Of a stretch of DNA of 26,062 bases, positions 14,805 through 23,112 are shown one piece after another (position 1 is the stretch's first letter; each line of letters begins with the position of its first letter). Made by a program: the position numbers and the translations under genes. Source of the DNA: an uncultured bacterium (GTDB taxonomy: Bacteria; Bacteroidota; Bacteroidia; Bacteroidales; Marinifilaceae); contig CAJMSX010000052.1 of NCBI GenBank assembly GCA_905216195.1, forward strand, positions 1-26,062. The letters are read 5' to 3'. The notes beneath the pieces are model-generated. The model was not told the origin of the DNA and did no database searches. It worked only from the letters and a program-made list of their open reading frames with translations.

Positions 14805-15358
14805 AAATTAAATCCATGAAGTATGAGGACTTCAATGACAACGAATATCTGGAACAATTGCGGGCTGCGGGTACGAATGTTATCGTGGGTCGCTTGGACG
14901 AACTCATTAACTGGGGACGTTCCAATTCGGTATGGCCGCTTACTTTTGCAACGAGCTGTTGCGGTATTGAATTTATGGCCGTGGGAGCGGCACGTTACGA
15001 TTTTGCCCGTTTCGGGTTTGAAGTAACCCGGGCGAGCCCACGTCAAGCCGACGTTATTATCGTGGCCGGGACTATCGTACATAAAATGGCGCCTGTATTA
15101 AGGCGGTTATATGATCAGATGGCGGAGCCAAAATACGTGATCGCTATGGGAGGATGTGCGATTTCCGGGGGGCCTTTCCGGAAATCTTATCATGTGGTGC
15201 AGGGAGTAAATACGATTTTGCCGGTGGATGTGTATGTGCCGGGCTGTCCGCCTCGTCCGGAAGCACTACTGTACGGGATGATGCAGTTACAACGGAAGAT
15301 TAAGGTGCAGAGATTCCTGGGAGACGTCAATCGGAAAGAAAAGAAAGAAGAAATATAA
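14795..15358 (+). CDS. nuoB: Complex I subunit B, cluster N2 carrier
   Basis: NuoB holds the terminal 4Fe-4S cluster N2, which passes electrons to quinone. All four expected ligands are present: the adjacent pair C55-C56 in ATSCCGIEFM, C121 in MGGCAISGGPF, and C151 in YVPGCPPRPEALLYG. The protein is 187 residues. The start at 14795 lies inside the nuoA end (ATGGAAGTAA overlap), consistent with translational coupling. A later ATG at 14816 would remove seven residues and leave all motifs. The C-terminus is lysine- and glutamate-rich. With NuoCD and NuoI it makes the connecting module present here without the NADH module. Confidence 0.97.
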   Translation: MEVKIKSMKYEDFNDNEYLEQLRAAGTNVIVGRLDELINWGRSNSVWPLTFATSCCGIEFMAVGAARYDFARFGFEVTRASPRQADVIIVAGTIVHKMAPVLRRLYDQMAEPKYVIAMGGCAISGGPFRKSYHVVQGVNTILPVDVYVPGCPPRPEALLYGMMQLQRKIKVQRFLGDVNRKEKKEEI

Positions 15359-15431
15359 GAATCCGGGCTATCCGGAGGAAGTCTTTTACAATACATGCAG
15401 GACGAAAAAATAAAGGTGTAACAGGAGATCC

Positions 15432-17060
15432 ATGGAAGAGTTAAAAGAAAATATATGGGCGGTAGTACCGGATGCCGAGATTGCGGAAGGAGAGGTAATG
15501 ACGGTTACCGTCGATGCCATCGCTTTTCGGGAATTGGCCCTCTGTTTAAAGCAAAATCCGGCTTTGGGCTTCGATTATCTGGTATGCATGACCGGAATGG
15601 ATTGGGGGGAAAAGCTGGGAGTGGTCTATCATTTCCGCTCGACCATTCATCGGTATCGTTTGGTGGTAAAAACGGCTGCTGCGAACCGGGAAAATCCGGA
15701 ATTGTTTACGGTATCCGATTTGTGGGCAACAGCTGGATTGAATGAGCGGGAAATTTTTGATTTTTTCGGCATACGTTTCATTAACCATCCGGATATGCGT
15801 CGTTTGTTTTTGCGGAATGATTGGGTGGGATACCCCTTGAGGAAGGACTACAATGCCGATCCTGAAGTAAATCCCGTACGTTTGGAAAGCGATGAGACGC
15901 TGGATACGACGCCTGTGCTGGAAGCGACGGAAGAAGGAGTGGTTGAAGAAAAAGAAAATGTGGTTTTTAAGGGGTCGGAATATGTGGTTAATATCGGCCC
16001 CCAGCATCCGGCTACTCACGGCGTATTACGCTTTCGGGTTTCTTTGGAAGGAGAGATCGTCAAAAAAGTGGATGTGAATTGCGGGTATATCCACCGAGGA
16101 ATAGAAAAAATGTGTGAAAGTATGACGTATCCTCAGACGCTGGCCCTGACAGACCGATTGGATTATCTTTCCGCTCACCAGAACCGGCATGCCCTGTGCC
16201 GTTGCATTGAAAAAGCGATGGGACTGGAAATCCCGGAAAGGGCGGTATATATCCGTACGATCATGGACGAACTGACCCGGGTAGCTTCTCATTTGCTATT
16301 CTGGTCTACCTTTTGCATGGACTTAGGGGCTTTGACGGCTTTTTTCTATGGTTTTCGCGACCGGGAGAAAATATTGAATTTACTGGAAGAGACGTGTGGG
16401 GGACGACTGATAATGAATTATAATGTCATCGGGGGAGTTATGGCCGATATCCACCCGCATTTTGTGCAGGGGGTAAAAGATTTTATCCGCTACCTGCCGC
16501 CGGTCCTGAAAGAATATCACGATATTTTTACGGGTAATATCATCGCCCGGGAACGTATGAAAGGGATTGGGATTTTGTCCCGGGAAGCGGCCATTTCTTA
16601 TGGAGTGACGGGGCCTTCCGGCCGAGCTTCCGGTTGGGCTTGCGACGTCCGGAAAGTGCAGCCTTACGGTCTTTACGACCGGGTGCAATTTCAGGAAGTG
16701 GTCCGGGAAGACGGGGACGTTTTCGGACGATATATGGTACGTATGGAGGAAATCGCGGAATCCCTTCGCATCCTGGAGCAATTAATCGACAATATTCCGG
16801 AAGGTCCTTACGCCGTAAAAACAAAACCCCTGGTCAAGTTGCCGGAAGGCTCTTATTTTACCAGTGTGGAGGCCAGTCGGGGGGAATTCGGTGTGTTTAT
16901 CGAAAGCCGGGGGGATAAATACCCTTATCGGTTGAAATTCCGTTCTCCCGGATTACCGCTTGTATCGGTAGTAGATACGCTGGCCAGCGGGAATAAAATA
17001 GCCGATCTGATTGCAATCGGAGGTTCCCTGGATTATGTCGTTCCGGATATAGACCGGTAA
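15432..17060 (+). CDS. nuoCD: Complex I subunits C and D fused
   Basis: The 542-residue protein joins NuoC and NuoD, as in E. coli and other Bacteroidales. Residues 1-145 are NuoC, with the signature LNEREIFDFFGIRFINHPD and ending PLRKDY near 140. Residues 146-178 are an acidic linker (ESDETLDTTPVLEATEEGVV). NuoD runs from about 180, with GPQHPATHGVLR at 189-200 (quinone-site histidine region), CGYIHRGIEK, and FTSVEASRGEFGVFIESRG near the end. NuoD shares ancestry with the large subunit of NiFe hydrogenases, but its cysteine ligands are not present here, which fits complex I. It is 73 bases after nuoB and 42 before nuoH. Confidence 0.96.
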   Translation: MEELKENIWAVVPDAEIAEGEVMTVTVDAIAFRELALCLKQNPALGFDYLVCMTGMDWGEKLGVVYHFRSTIHRYRLVVKTAAANRENPELFTVSDLWATAGLNEREIFDFFGIRFINHPDMRRLFLRNDWVGYPLRKDYNADPEVNPVRLESDETLDTTPVLEATEEGVVEEKENVVFKGSEYVVNIGPQHPATHGVLRFRVSLEGEIVKKVDVNCGYIHRGIEKMCESMTYPQTLALTDRLDYLSAHQNRHALCRCIEKAMGLEIPERAVYIRTIMDELTRVASHLLFWSTFCMDLGALTAFFYGFRDREKILNLLEETCGGRLIMNYNVIGGVMADIHPHFVQGVKDFIRYLPPVLKEYHDIFTGNIIARERMKGIGILSREAAISYGVTGPSGRASGWACDVRKVQPYGLYDRVQFQEVVREDGDVFGRYMVRMEEIAESLRILEQLIDNIPEGPYAVKTKPLVKLPEGSYFTSVEASRGEFGVFIESRGDKYPYRLKFRSPGLPLVSVVDTLASGNKIADLIAIGGSLDYVVPDIDR

Positions 17061-17102
17061 AACAGGGAAGTGAAGGAGTATAAATGAATAAAATAGAAAG
17101 AT

Positions 17103-18179
17103 ATGTTTGATTTTTCTGTAGTCACCGGCTGGGTCGATCAGATGTTACGTTCGTTTTTACCTTCCGAATGGGCGGTATTGACCGAATTCATTCTGATCGG
17201 ACTTTGTTTGTTGCTGGGGTATGCCCTGATTGCGCTGGTACTGATTTATGTTGAACGTAAAGTTTGCGCTTTTTTCCAATGCCGAATCGGTCCCAACCGG
17301 GTAGGACCTTACGGGTTGATACAAAGCGTGGCGGATATGATCAAGATGCTGACCAAAGAATTGATTACCATTAATCATGTGGACCGTTTTTTGTTCAATT
17401 TGGCTCCTTACATTGTAATTATTGCTTCGGTTATCGCTTTCAGTTGCCTTCCCTTTGCCAAGGGATTGGAAATCATAGATTTCAATGTAGGGGCCTTTTT
17501 CGTGATGGCGGTATCTTCTATGGGTATAGTGGGAATCCTATTGGCCGGCTGGTCCAGTAACAATAAATATTCCCTGATCGGAGCCATGCGAAGCGGAGCG
17601 CAGATGATCAGTTACGAATTGTCTATCGGTTTATCCATCCTGACTATTATTGTATTTACCGATACCATGCAATTGTCGCAGATTGTCGAAAATCAGGCTG
17701 ACGGATGGTTTATTTTTAAGGGACATCTTCCTGCTTTTATCGCTTTTATCATCTACTTAATTGCCGGTACGGCTGAAACCAACCGGGGACCTTTCGATTT
17801 GCCGGAGGCCGATTCCGAACTGACGGCCGGTTATCATACGGAATATTCGGGTATGCATTTCGGGTTCTTTTACTTGGCGGAATACCTGAATATGTTTATC
17901 GTGGCCGGTATGGCAGCCACCCTGTTTTTAGGAGGATGGATGCCTTTTCACGTTTCCGGCTGGGAGGGGTTTAACCGGATGATGGATTATATCCCTTCTT
18001 TGGTTTGGTTTTTCGGAAAAACAGGACTGTTGATATTTGTTATGATGTGGTTTAAATGGACCTTTCCCCGCTTGAGAATCGATCAGCTGCTGACGCTGGA
18101 ATGGAAGTATTTGCTGCCGATCAATCTGGTAAATATGTTTTTGATGGTTATTGTCGTGGTTTTTGATTTACATTTTTAA
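17103..18179 (+). CDS. nuoH: Complex I subunit H
   Basis: NuoH is the membrane subunit that forms the quinone entry site and the link to the proton path. The 358 residues have about eight or nine hydrophobic segments. The conserved loops are present: YVERKVCAFFQCRIGPNRVG, then GPYGLIQSVADMIKMLTKE, then AETNRGPFDLPEADSELTAG followed by YHTEYSGMHFGFFYLAEY. The acidic chain in these loops, thought to couple quinone chemistry to proton transfer, appears intact. The family more often has glutamate where this has aspartate in PEADSEL, a mild change. Its stop is one base before nuoI. Confidence 0.97.
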   Translation: MFDFSVVTGWVDQMLRSFLPSEWAVLTEFILIGLCLLLGYALIALVLIYVERKVCAFFQCRIGPNRVGPYGLIQSVADMIKMLTKELITINHVDRFLFNLAPYIVIIASVIAFSCLPFAKGLEIIDFNVGAFFVMAVSSMGIVGILLAGWSSNNKYSLIGAMRSGAQMISYELSIGLSILTIIVFTDTMQLSQIVENQADGWFIFKGHLPAFIAFIIYLIAGTAETNRGPFDLPEADSELTAGYHTEYSGMHFGFFYLAEYLNMFIVAGMAATLFLGGWMPFHVSGWEGFNRMMDYIPSLVWFFGKTGLLIFVMMWFKWTFPRLRIDQLLTLEWKYLLPINLVNMFLMVIVVVFDLHF

Positions 18180-18180
18180 T

Positions 18181-18648
18181 ATGGAGAAGAAGAAAAATTA
18201 TTTCGTGGGGCTTTTTAGCGGGATCGTTTCTCTGTTGACGGGTATGAAAGTGACCCTTCGGGAGTTTTTTACTAAAAAGACGACGGAGCCCTATCCGGAA
18301 AACCGGGCTGAATTGAGGATGTACGATCGTTTCCGGGGATCTTTGGAATTGATTCATAATGAAAAAAACGAGCATCGGTGTATCGCTTGCGGAATTTGTG
18401 AAATGAATTGTCCGAACGGTAGCATCCGGCTTCAGGCGGATGTGATTACCGATGAAACGGGTAAGAAACGGAAAGTGTTGAAAAACTATGGGTATGATCT
18501 GGGAAGTTGCATTTTTTGTCAGTTGTGTGTCGTCAATTGTCCCCAGACGGCCCTGCGTTTCAATACGGAATTTGAAAATGCGGTATTTACCCGGGAAAAG
18601 TTAGTACGCCGGCTCAATCGGGAAGGTTCAACATTAGAAAAGAAATAG
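18181..18648 (+). CDS. nuoI: Complex I subunit I, two 4Fe-4S clusters
   Basis: NuoI carries clusters N6a and N6b that link the electron input to NuoB. Both ferredoxin motifs are intact: CIACGICEMNCP and, after a 30-odd residue insert, CIFCQLCVVNCP. Length is 155 residues. The ATG at 18181, one base after the nuoH stop, is chosen over a GTG start ten codons earlier inside nuoH. The N-terminal 50 residues form the amphipathic part that sits on the membrane. In complexes that lack NuoEFG, this subunit is the natural docking point for an external ferredoxin or flavodoxin (inference). Confidence 0.97.
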   Translation: MEKKKNYFVGLFSGIVSLLTGMKVTLREFFTKKTTEPYPENRAELRMYDRFRGSLELIHNEKNEHRCIACGICEMNCPNGSIRLQADVITDETGKKRKVLKNYGYDLGSCIFCQLCVVNCPQTALRFNTEFENAVFTREKLVRRLNREGSTLEKK

Positions 18649-18651
18649 ATT

Positions 18652-19155
18652 ATGGAAGTAGTGGTATTTTATATTCTGGCGGCGGTCATTATCGTATTTT
18701 CGGTACTTACCGTGACTACTCAGCGGATTTTGAGGTCGGCCACCTATTTGTTGTTCGTGCTATTCGGTACGGCCGGAATTTATTTCCAGTTGAATTATTC
18801 TTTTCTGGGCGCCGTCCAATTGACGATTTATGCGGGTGGTATTATCGTTTTATATGTTTTTTCTATTTTGCTGACCAGTCCGGATGGGGATAAAATCGGT
18901 ACGAAGCTACCGAAAGGAAAATTTTTTGCCGGATTAGTGGCTTCGATAGCCGGGGCGGTTTTGTGTATTTTTATTACCCTTTCCCATACTTTTCCGCCTT
19001 CCCGGTTTACTCCGGGAGAAATCGATATGAAACGGATCGGTTTTGCCTTGCTGGGTACGGAAAAATATCAGTATATGCTGCCCTTCGAAGCGATCAGCGT
19101 ACTGTTATTGGCTTGTATAATCGGGGGAATTATGATTGCGAGAAAAAGAGGATAA
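18652..19155 (+). CDS. nuoJ: Complex I subunit J
   Basis: NuoJ is a small membrane subunit of 167 residues with about five hydrophobic segments. The conserved region is visible as LGAVQLTIYAGGIIVLYVFSILL, the helix with the pi-bulge that is thought to change during coupling; it is shown by the AGGIIVLYVF core. The gene starts three bases after nuoI. The C-terminal half has a longer loop (SHTFPPSRFTPGEIDMKRIG) before the last helix, ending ARKRG. The gap to nuoK is 84 bases, unusually wide for this operon, and holds no gene. Confidence 0.95.
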   Translation: MEVVVFYILAAVIIVFSVLTVTTQRILRSATYLLFVLFGTAGIYFQLNYSFLGAVQLTIYAGGIIVLYVFSILLTSPDGDKIGTKLPKGKFFAGLVASIAGAVLCIFITLSHTFPPSRFTPGEIDMKRIGFALLGTEKYQYMLPFEAISVLLLACIIGGIMIARKRG

Positions 19156-19239
19156 AATATAGAGTCCGGCATTGGTCTATTCCTTCGTTCGACGGAAAAA
19201 GGCGAATACCGGTTGTTGGTTTAAATAAAAAGAGGACTT

Positions 19240-19548
19240 ATGATACACATGGAATACTATTTGGTGGTAAGTACGATTATGTTCTTTGCCGGAATCTACG
19301 GTTTTTTTACAAGACGTAATTTATTAGCGATTTTGATATCTATAGAACTGATTCTCAATTCTGTAGATATCAATTTTGCCGTATTTAACCGCTATCTTTT
19401 CCCGGACCAGCCGGAGGGTTTCTTTTTTACTCTGTTCGCTATCGGGATTTCTGCGGCGGAAACGGCTGTAGCCATTGCCATTATCATCAATATATACCGG
19501 AATATAAGAAATATTCAGGTTGGGAAATTGAATAAAATGAAGCATTAA
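19240..19548 (+). CDS. nuoK: Complex I subunit K
   Basis: NuoK is an Mrp-related (MnhC-like) membrane subunit of 102 residues with three helices. The buried glutamates of the proton path are present: E36 in LISIELILN and E74 in SAAETAVAIAI. With the start at 19240 the first glutamate falls exactly on E. coli position 36, which supports this ATG over the one at 19249; AGAGGA lies just upstream. The C-terminus is basic (YRNIRNIQVGKLNKMKH). It precedes nuoL by 39 bases. Confidence 0.95.
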   Translation: MIHMEYYLVVSTIMFFAGIYGFFTRRNLLAILISIELILNSVDINFAVFNRYLFPDQPEGFFFTLFAIGISAAETAVAIAIIINIYRNIRNIQVGKLNKMKH

Positions 19549-19587
19549 ACGGTGAAAGAAAAATAGGGATTTGATAAACTCGGACTT

Positions 19588-21489
19588 ATGGAATATACGA
19601 TATTGATAATAGGATTGCCGCTACTGATGTTTCTGATACTGGGAGTAGGCGGATCCCGGATGAAGCCCGGGGTGGCGGGTCTATTGGGAACAACCGGATT
19701 GGCGGTGATTACGGCCCTGGCTTATGTGACGGCTTTTCTGTATTTCGGTGGGGGCCGGGTCGACGGGGTCTGGCAACCGGAAACGGTTATTCATTTCGAA
19801 TGGTTGCGTTTTACCGATCGGCTTCACATCGACCTGGGCATTTGGTTGGATCCGATTTCGGTGATGATGCTGGTTGTCATCACTACGGTTTCTCTGATGG
19901 TGCACATCTATAGCTTCGGCTATATGAAAGGAGAGCGCGGATTTCAGCGGTATTATGCTTTTCTTTCGCTCTTTTCTTTTTCGATGTTGGGGCTGGTGGT
20001 AGCGACGAATATTTTTCAGATGTATATTTTCTGGGAATTAGTCGGAGTTTCTTCTTATCTACTGATTGGGTTTTACTATACCAAACCGGCAGCTGTGGCG
20101 GCCTCCAAAAAAGCTTTTATAGTCACTCGTTTTGCGGATTTGGGCTTTTTAATCGGGATATTGTTACTTTCTTTTTATTCCCAGACGTTTAATTTTGCAG
20201 AATTGATGTCCGGGCCTGTGTTGGCTTCGGCTTCGGGTGCTACTTTCCTGGGAAGTTCGGTTATCGGTTGGGCTTTGGCCTTGATTTTTATCGGGGGAGC
20301 CGGGAAGTCAGCCATGTTTCCGCTGCACATCTGGTTGCCCGATGCTATGGAAGGCCCGACTCCCGTATCGGCTCTGATTCATGCGGCGACGATGGTGGTT
20401 GCAGGTGTATATCTGGTTGCGCGTTTGTTTCCCTTATATTATACGGCGGCGCCGGGAGTATTGGAAGGGATTGCCGTTGTCGGAGCGTTTACTTCTTTGT
20501 ATGCGGCTGTTGTAGCTTGTACCCAGACCGATATAAAAAGAGTGCTGGCTTTTTCCACCATTTCGCAGATCGGTTTCATGATGGTGGCTTTGGGAGTAAG
20601 CGGAATGGGAGGGCATGCCGGACTGGGATATATGGCCGGCATGTTCCATTTGTTTACGCATGCGATGTTCAAAGCTTTGCTTTTCCTGTGTGCAGGAGCT
20701 ATTATTCATACGATCGGAAGCAATGAGATGTCGGCCATGGGGGGGCTGCGCAGGCATATGCCCGTGACTCATCTGACTTTCCTGGCCGCCTGTCTGGCTA
20801 TTTCCGGAATTCCGCCTTTTTCGGGTTTTTTCAGTAAAGACGAAATTCTGACGGCAGCCTTCGCTTTTAGTCCCTGGATGGGAATATTTATGAGCGTGGT
20901 GGCGGGATTGACGGCATTTTATATGTTCCGGCTCTATTATCGGATTTTCTGGGGTCCGCAACCGGAGCGGGAACACCAGCCGCATGAAGCTCCGGCTACG
21001 ATGACTGTGCCCTTGATTTTCCTGGCAGTAGTAACTTTGGGGGCCGGTTTTATTCCTTTCGGCGAATTCGTGAGCAGTGACGGTCAGCCGTATATCATTC
21101 ATCTGGATTGGAAAGTGGTTTCTTCCAGCTTGCTTATCGCTTTTATAGCCATAGCTCTGGCGACTTTCTGGTATCGGAAGACTTCCCCTGTTCCGGATGA
21201 TCTGGCGCGAAGCCTGGGCGGTTTTTACCGGGCCGCTCTTCATCGGTTTTATTTGGATGAGGTATATCTCTTCATCACTAAACGGATTATTTTCGGCGGT
21301 ATCTCCCGGGGAATTGCCTGGTTCGACCGTCATGTAGTGGACGCTGCGATGAATCTTCTGGCTACGGTGACTCAGCAGGTTTCTTACGGTATACGCACTT
21401 TACAGTCCGGTCAGGTACAGCAATACGCTTTCGTTTTTCTGATCGGGACTTTGCTGTTGGTGTTGATTCTGGTATGGATTGGAGGGTAA
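19588..21489 (+). CDS. nuoL: Complex I subunit L, distal antiporter-like subunit
   Basis: NuoL is the outermost antiporter-like proton pump unit, with a long lateral helix at its C-terminus. The 633 residues are of usual length. Key residues are in place: E150 in FWELVGVSSYLLIG (the TM5 glutamate), K240 in GAGKSAMFPLHIWLPDAMEG (the TM7 lysine), and the TM12 region GFFSKDEIL with its lysine. The TM7-8 loop, GPTPVSALIHAATMV, is standard. The C-terminal 100 residues hold the stretch HRFYLDEVYLFITKRIIFGG, part of the lateral arm, and a last hydrophobic segment. There is a 52-base gap to nuoM. The full set of residues suggests active pumping. Confidence 0.97.
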   Translation: MEYTILIIGLPLLMFLILGVGGSRMKPGVAGLLGTTGLAVITALAYVTAFLYFGGGRVDGVWQPETVIHFEWLRFTDRLHIDLGIWLDPISVMMLVVITTVSLMVHIYSFGYMKGERGFQRYYAFLSLFSFSMLGLVVATNIFQMYIFWELVGVSSYLLIGFYYTKPAAVAASKKAFIVTRFADLGFLIGILLLSFYSQTFNFAELMSGPVLASASGATFLGSSVIGWALALIFIGGAGKSAMFPLHIWLPDAMEGPTPVSALIHAATMVVAGVYLVARLFPLYYTAAPGVLEGIAVVGAFTSLYAAVVACTQTDIKRVLAFSTISQIGFMMVALGVSGMGGHAGLGYMAGMFHLFTHAMFKALLFLCAGAIIHTIGSNEMSAMGGLRRHMPVTHLTFLAACLAISGIPPFSGFFSKDEILTAAFAFSPWMGIFMSVVAGLTAFYMFRLYYRIFWGPQPEREHQPHEAPATMTVPLIFLAVVTLGAGFIPFGEFVSSDGQPYIIHLDWKVVSSSLLIAFIAIALATFWYRKTSPVPDDLARSLGGFYRAALHRFYLDEVYLFITKRIIFGGISRGIAWFDRHVVDAAMNLLATVTQQVSYGIRTLQSGQVQQYAFVFLIGTLLLVLILVWIGG

Positions 21490-21541
21490 GAGGTCTTTGT
21501 GTAAAAGTGTAAAATAGTAAAATGACGAAAAATAATATAAC

Positions 21542-23032
21542 ATGAATTTTCTATCATTATTTGTAGCGATACCGGTAGTTATGATGTTCGGCTTACTGCT
21601 GGCGGGAAACCTGAAACAAATTCGGACGGTAATGGTTGCCGGTGCGGGTATGTTGCTGGGACTGGCTGTATTACTGGTGGTATTGTACCTGCAGGAACGG
21701 GCAGCCGGAAATGGAGCGGAAATGTTATTTCAGGCGGACCTCACCTGGTTTCTTCCCCTGAATATTCATTATGCGGTGGGAGTCGACGGTATTTCGGTAG
21801 CGATGTTACTGTTGTCGGCTATTATAGTGTTTACGGGAACCTTTGCTTCCTGGCGTATGGCAATGCAACAGAAAGAATATTTTATGTGGTTTTGTCTTTT
21901 ATCTACCGGGGTATTCGGTTTTTTCATCTCGGTGGATCTGTTTACTATGTTTCTATTTTATGAAGTTGCTCTGATTCCGATGTATTTGCTGATCGGTGTA
22001 TGGGGCAGCGGCCGCAAGGAATACGCCGCCATGAAATTGACTTTGATGCTGATGGGCGGATCGGCCTTTTTATTGGTAGGCATATTGGGGATCTATTTTC
22101 ATTCGGCACCGGAAGGAGGTGTTTATACGATGAATTTGCTGGAAATAGCCCGGCATACGATGCCTGTGGAGGCCCAGCGTTTATTTTTTCCGCTTACTTT
22201 TGTCGGTTTCGGTGTGCTGGGGGCTTTATTTCCCTTCCATACCTGGTCGCCTGATGGTCATGCTTCCGCTCCTACGGCCGTATCTATGCTGCATGCGGGT
22301 GTATTGATGAAACTGGGAGGTTACGGCTGTTTCCGGGTGGCTATTTATCTGATGCCGGAAGCCGCTAAAGAATTGTCCTGGATTTTCATCATTTTGACCG
22401 GTATCAGTGTGGTATACGGGGCTTATAGCGCTATCGTTCAAAAAGACCTGAAGTATATCAATGCCTATTCTTCCGTCAGTCATTGCGGTTTGGTGCTATT
22501 TGCCATTTTGATGTTGAATCAGACCGCTATGACGGGAGCTGTATTGCAGATGTTGTCGCACGGCTTGATGACCGCTTTGTTTTTTGCTTTGATCGGTATG
22601 ATTTATTCGCGTACTCATACCCGTCTGATTACCGAAATGGGAGGTTTGATGCGGATTCTTCCTTTTTTAGGTGTAGGTTACGTCATAGCGGGTCTGGCCT
22701 CTCTGGGGTTACCGGGCTTAAGCGGGTTTGTGGCGGAAATGACGGTTTTCGTAGGGGCTTTCGAGCATGCCGACGTTTTTCATCGGGTGATGACGATTGT
22801 TGCAGCTACTTCGATCGTTATAACTGCCGTTTATATTTTGCGCGTGGTAGGTAAGCTATTATACGGAAGCGTAGTGAATCCTGCTCATCTGACTTTAAAA
22901 GACGCCACCTGGGACGAGAGATTTGCCGTGATCTGCCTGATCCTGGCTGTGGCGGGAATCGGTCTGGCCCCCTTATGGATTTCGAATATGATCGACGGAA
23001 GCGTGCTGCCCGTTATCGAACAATTAAAATAG
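21542..23032 (+). CDS. nuoM: Complex I subunit M, antiporter-like subunit
   Basis: NuoM is the middle antiporter-like proton pump subunit. The 496 residues carry about 14 hydrophobic segments. The TM5 glutamate is E141 (FLFYEVALIPMYLLIG). The motif FPFHTWSPDGHASAPTAV at 230-247 follows TM7. Compared with the E. coli form (AVKMPMVPLHGWLPDAH, recalled), the TM7 lysine position is occupied by leucine 226 (GVLGALFPFH). The TM8 lysine, K257 in GVLMKLGGYG, is conserved. I believe a group of bacterial NuoM proteins shares the GVLG or GVLAG form, so this may be a lineage trait and not a local loss. It lies between nuoL and nuoN with normal spacing. Confidence 0.96.
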   Translation: MNFLSLFVAIPVVMMFGLLLAGNLKQIRTVMVAGAGMLLGLAVLLVVLYLQERAAGNGAEMLFQADLTWFLPLNIHYAVGVDGISVAMLLLSAIIVFTGTFASWRMAMQQKEYFMWFCLLSTGVFGFFISVDLFTMFLFYEVALIPMYLLIGVWGSGRKEYAAMKLTLMLMGGSAFLLVGILGIYFHSAPEGGVYTMNLLEIARHTMPVEAQRLFFPLTFVGFGVLGALFPFHTWSPDGHASAPTAVSMLHAGVLMKLGGYGCFRVAIYLMPEAAKELSWIFIILTGISVVYGAYSAIVQKDLKYINAYSSVSHCGLVLFAILMLNQTAMTGAVLQMLSHGLMTALFFALIGMIYSRTHTRLITEMGGLMRILPFLGVGYVIAGLASLGLPGLSGFVAEMTVFVGAFEHADVFHRVMTIVAATSIVITAVYILRVVGKLLYGSVVNPAHLTLKDATWDERFAVICLILAVAGIGLAPLWISNMIDGSVLPVIEQLK

Positions 23033-23112
23033 AAATGACTGAGGTTTAGAAAAACGGGGCAAAACCCACAGTGTTAGGAAAAAGGGAAACTTTATTATAT
23101 ACCTGGACAATT

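Noticed and set aside
20434..21333. 299-residue minus-strand frame opposite nuoL
   Set aside because: It is antisense to a fully conserved nuoL and its composition (His, Gln, Arg, Ser rich) is that of a shadow frame.
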